From NCBI RefSeq assembly GCF_001949145.1, contig NW_019091374.1, forward strand, positions 844,102 to 867,256: 23,155 nucleotides of DNA, in the 5' to 3' direction. This document shows positions 21,212 through 23,155 of this stretch, piece after piece. This DNA is from Acanthaster planci (taxonomy: Eukaryota; Echinodermata; Asteroidea; Valvatida; Acanthasteridae). Position numbers and translations under genes: made by a program. The notes beneath the pieces were generated by a model, which had not been told where the DNA came from, made no database searches, and saw only the letters and a program-made list of their open reading frames with translations. Each line of letters starts with the position of its first letter. Positions within the stretch are counted from its first letter, which is position 1.

Positions 21212-22291
21212 GAGTAATTTGAACAACCTTCTCTCCTCCATTTTCAACGTACATGTTAAGCTGGCATCATCTGAAAAGTGGCCTGTTAGAAGATGTTGCA
21301 ACAAATGCCGCTTAAATATAATACAGTGTAAATGATCATTTATCACTGACACAAACATGGCTGTGCGCACAGTCATGGACATTCACTTGGGATGAATCCA
21401 TGGGCAGATCCCGGGGTAAACAGATGCCTACCCCAACCACCCCCCCTTAATCTTTTTTTTTTTGAAAAATAATTAAGGAATTAATTTCCCTCCATTCCCA
21501 AAAGTGTGTGAAAAGACCCAAACTGTGGCCTCACCCCTCAGACTGCCCATAACAGTTACATGTCAAGAATTCCACTACATGTATTTTGGTCCCTCACAAA
21601 ATTTTGTTCTGGATCTGTCCTTGGATCAACGCAGGTGACTGGATACAGTCATTGATATGGACATGATCATGGACAGTGGTGAAATTATTCAGTGAGTTAT
21701 TGTTATGGACACTGGCACGAGTAGCGATCGGCTACATGGATATGGACGTGTACATGCTTGACTTGTATCCTGTGAACTGGAAGTGTTCAAACTATTGGCT
21801 GTGGCTTGGAGTGGCAAGTGCGTCTGGGGAAAATGCATGCAGTCACTACCAGGTGGCTTCCATTGAGGCATGTATCATATCCAGCTGTAGCCAAGCAAAT
21901 TGGACATTGCCTCAGACAGGAGTCGCAGCATTGTTATGTAATGTAGAGTTAGATGGCACTCGTCAATATGAACACATTTTAAGTAAGGCTTTAAGGGTTA
22001 GCACTCCCAGTTATGTCAGTTTTCGTAGCCTGTACACTTTGTTCGGACTTTTGGCATAGAGCTACATCGAAAACAGTTGATAATGTAAATGGGAATCGAA
22101 TGTGTAATGCTCAATTTGGTAGCACCCTTTCGGGTCAAGCTGCATTTACTTGTGAAAATAACTAAGACTTTCGAATCATTCAGAATTGCAGATTGACTGC
22201 AGTCGAGTTCGATTAATTTTAATCTATGTATGAATAAGTATATATAATTTTTTTTTGTCAACACAGATTTAAGACATTGCATTTGTAACCA

Positions 22292-22297
22292 AATAAA
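22292..22297 (+). terminator. Candidate MRPS28 polyadenylation signal, distal
   Basis: Canonical AATAAA on the plus strand, with a T-rich stretch following. If used, the 3' UTR would be about 1.2 kb. I saw no other canonical AATAAA between the stop and this point. Confidence 0.4.
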
Positions 22298-22784
22298 AGT
22301 GAAATTTTCATCTCGATAAGGTTCTGTACTTTCCCGCTTTCATTGTGTTGTTTTCCTCATTTGCAACATGTCTCATAATTTTATTCACTGGAAATGTGTT
22401 CAAGTGCAGCATAGTCTCCTTTTATGTCTTTCAAATAGCGAGGCAAACTAACGTCCAGATGAGTGATATTCATCAACATGCTTCAGAGTTAACCCCCGGT
22501 CGCCGTAAGCAGAAATAGGACAAATTGATGAAATTTTAAGGGAAGCTGTAGACTTGCTCTTTATCCTTCCCAGTACCTTATACGGTTAATCGTTGGCACC
22601 AATGGCCGACAGGTACATGTAATTATCGTGTGGTAATTGAACTTTTTCACAGTGAATGTCCGAAGTTAAGGGAAACGTTACGAGAAGAAAATAACGCAAA
22701 ATCACCAAAAACTTACCCAGATTGGGCTGCAAGAGAATCTAATTTGAGTGCATCTAACTAAAACTCCCCGATTCGACATAATGT

Positions 22785-23011
22785 CAGTAGCCGGACAAGG
22801 AGGACACGTTGAACGAAGTGCGTCATATACATGTACATAACTGAAATATTTATACTTTATTCTATCAATTCTTCTACAGTTCGATTTTGAACTTCCCATG
22901 CCGTGTCTCTTCAACGTGAATGTGATGTTTTTTTCATAGTATAAAGTATAAATATTTCGGATATGCGTATGACGCACGTCGTTCTACGTGTCCTCCTTTT
23001 CCGTCTACCTG
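22785..23011. mobile_element. Long inverted repeat, MITE-like
   Basis: Arms 22785-22865 and 22936-23011 are inverted copies at roughly 85% identity by eye. They share AAGGAGGACACGT, GTGCGTCATA and GAAATATTTATACTTTAT, around a 70-bp loop. There is no transposase and no clear target-site duplication. Candidate splice sites overlap it: an acceptor-like CTTCTACAG in the loop and a donor-like CAG/GTAGAC at its right end. Confidence 0.7.
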
Positions 23012-23155
23012 TGCATGAGGTCAAACAACTTGCTTTTGATCGCATCTCGAAGAAGCGCCCTCTCGGCTTCATCTTTGGTCTAGTTCGGGCGGTCTGTTCT
23101 TGGTATGGGTTTCTTGTTCCCGCGCTCGAACGGCAGGGCTGAGTTCGGGCGGCTT

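Larger units (their letters stand above)
21135..23155. other. MRPS28 3' flank and right edge
   Basis: The first part is probable MRPS28 3' UTR up to one of two polyadenylation candidates. A 127-codon plus-strand frame at 21676-22059 has no recognisable motif. From 22590 the sequence has a good Kozak ATG followed by a donor-like site, a 10-nt microexon-like segment on the minus strand, a long inverted repeat (22785-23011) and a short coding-looking stretch at 23009-23075. None could be assigned to a gene. Confidence 0.6.

Noticed and set aside
21676-22059. 127-codon plus-strand frame after MRPS28.
   Set aside because: No domain or signal was recognised, and the listed start is not a good ATG. 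It probably lies in the MRPS28 3' UTR or intergenic DNA.

Overview
The window is eukaryotic genomic DNA with spliced genes, GT-AG introns and intronic transposons. Gene density is low. The palindrome TACATGTA recurs throughout, a composition I associate with marine invertebrates such as cephalochordates, echinoderms, hemichordates and molluscs. I cannot name the species from the sequence. There are no prokaryotic features.

Two protein-coding genes are recognised by reading spliced exons, and they stand head to head. HDDC2 (minus strand, start codon at 19603, stop at 3793) has six coding exons spread over 15.8 kb and encodes a 191-residue HD-domain 5'-deoxynucleotidase. MRPS28 (plus strand, start at 19797, stop at 21134) has two exons and encodes a 199-residue mitochondrial small-subunit ribosomal protein (bS1m). 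Their start codons are 193 bp apart, so the interval 19604-19796 is most simply a shared bidirectional promoter. It holds three CCAAT motifs, a CRE-like half site, a ZNF143-like motif and a YY1-like motif over the MRPS28 start codon.

Most other DNA is HDDC2 intron and flank. It holds a tRNA-derived SINE with a perfect 10-bp target-site duplication just 3' of HDDC2; a second tRNA-derived relic; two non-autonomous hAT-like elements, one with a perfect 8-bp duplication; two long inverted-repeat (MITE-like) structures; a coding relic and a hairpin that look Penelope-like; and a 12-bp minisatellite.

The left edge (1-1900) has two NRF-1 palindromes and a CpG-rich stretch, suggesting one or more promoters of genes I cannot resolve. 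The right edge (22590-23077) has several good splice-site-like signals without a recognisable protein. I do not see a convincing undescribed system. The items most worth follow-up are the divergent HDDC2/MRPS28 promoter, the dated hAT insertion, the Penelope-like remnants and the unresolved edge exons.
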